The notes below the pieces were generated by a model that searched no databases, was not told the DNA's origin, and was given only the letters and a program-made list of their open reading frames with translations. A DNA stretch of 64,000 nt from positions 3,100,001 through 3,164,000 of the forward strand of contig NZ_CP082945.1 of assembly GCF_019933235.1 (NCBI RefSeq). The letters are read 5' to 3'. Shown here one piece after another: positions 62,754-64,000 of this stretch (positions within the stretch are counted from its first letter, which is position 1; the number at the start of each line of letters is the position of its first letter). The DNA is from Streptomyces angustmyceticus. GTDB taxonomy: Bacteria; Actinomycetota; Actinomycetes; Streptomycetales; Streptomycetaceae. A program made the position numbers and the translations under genes.

Positions 62754-64000
<1,247 letters not shown>

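Overview
The window is a high-GC actinobacterial chromosome segment. Third codon positions are almost all G/C, GTG starts and ATGA overlaps are common, and the gene content and order are those of Streptomyces. From memory (no search run), the order afsQ1-afsQ2 ... adenosine deaminase ... thymidine phosphorylase ... cytidine deaminase/nucleoside ABC transporter ... sialic-acid-like wall polymer genes ... sdhCDAB ... metallophosphoesterase, SCO4848-like gene, D-Ala-D-Ala carboxypeptidase ... trpS ... glyA matches the S. coelicolor SCO4907-SCO4837 core region, with accessory insertions. No tRNA, rRNA, CRISPR or transposase was seen.

Layout. 1-4.0 kb: end of the AfsQ two-component system, a lipoprotein, VanZ, PspC and a small secreted protein. 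4.1-19.3 kb: nucleoside salvage and uptake (add, deoA, cdd, two permeases, a duplicated ATPase and a BMP lipoprotein). It is interrupted by a LysR/MFS pair and by an accessory cassette at 10.4-13.2 kb (two small proteins, a TPR regulator with a TTA codon, a GNAT). A 5'-truncated cutA remnant lies between the cassette and cdd. add, deoA and the BMP gene share an upstream 14-bp palindromic motif, which is strong internal evidence for one nucleoside regulon. 19.5-20.8 kb: M20 amidohydrolase. 20.9-29.4 kb: a nonulosonic acid (probably Kdn, teichulosonic acid) wall-polymer locus with NeuB-like synthase, a cytidylyltransferase-HAD phosphatase fusion, polysialyltransferase-like and GT2 glycosyltransferases and an acyltransferase.

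29.4-34.7 kb: a TetR/flavin monooxygenase pair with twin operators, then gluconate permease, kinase and GntR regulator. 34.8-43.3 kb: zinc-ribbon protein, methylmalonyl-CoA mutase large subunit, L,D-transpeptidase lipoprotein, an ECF sigma factor with a membrane partner, a GH20 hexosaminidase lipoprotein, and an OHCU-decarboxylase-like protein. 43.5-46.9 kb: sdhCDAB. Next come an ArsR-type regulator that lost its DNA-binding domain against the sdhB end, and an FBP/FusB-type zinc-finger protein.

48.6-54.8 kb: an orphan type VII (ESX/WXG) module with mycosin protease, two WXG-sized proteins, a Gly-rich large substrate and two frameshifted genes. One frameshift is caused by four copies of a 7-bp tandem repeat just after the start codon, where two copies would restore the conserved reading frame. 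This is the most unusual signal in the window. 55.0-64.0 kb: conserved core genes (metallophosphoesterase, membrane protein, DacC-like carboxypeptidase, YihY/BrkB, 2'-5' RNA ligase-like, trpS), a cytochrome P450 and the C-terminal part of glyA, which runs off the right edge.
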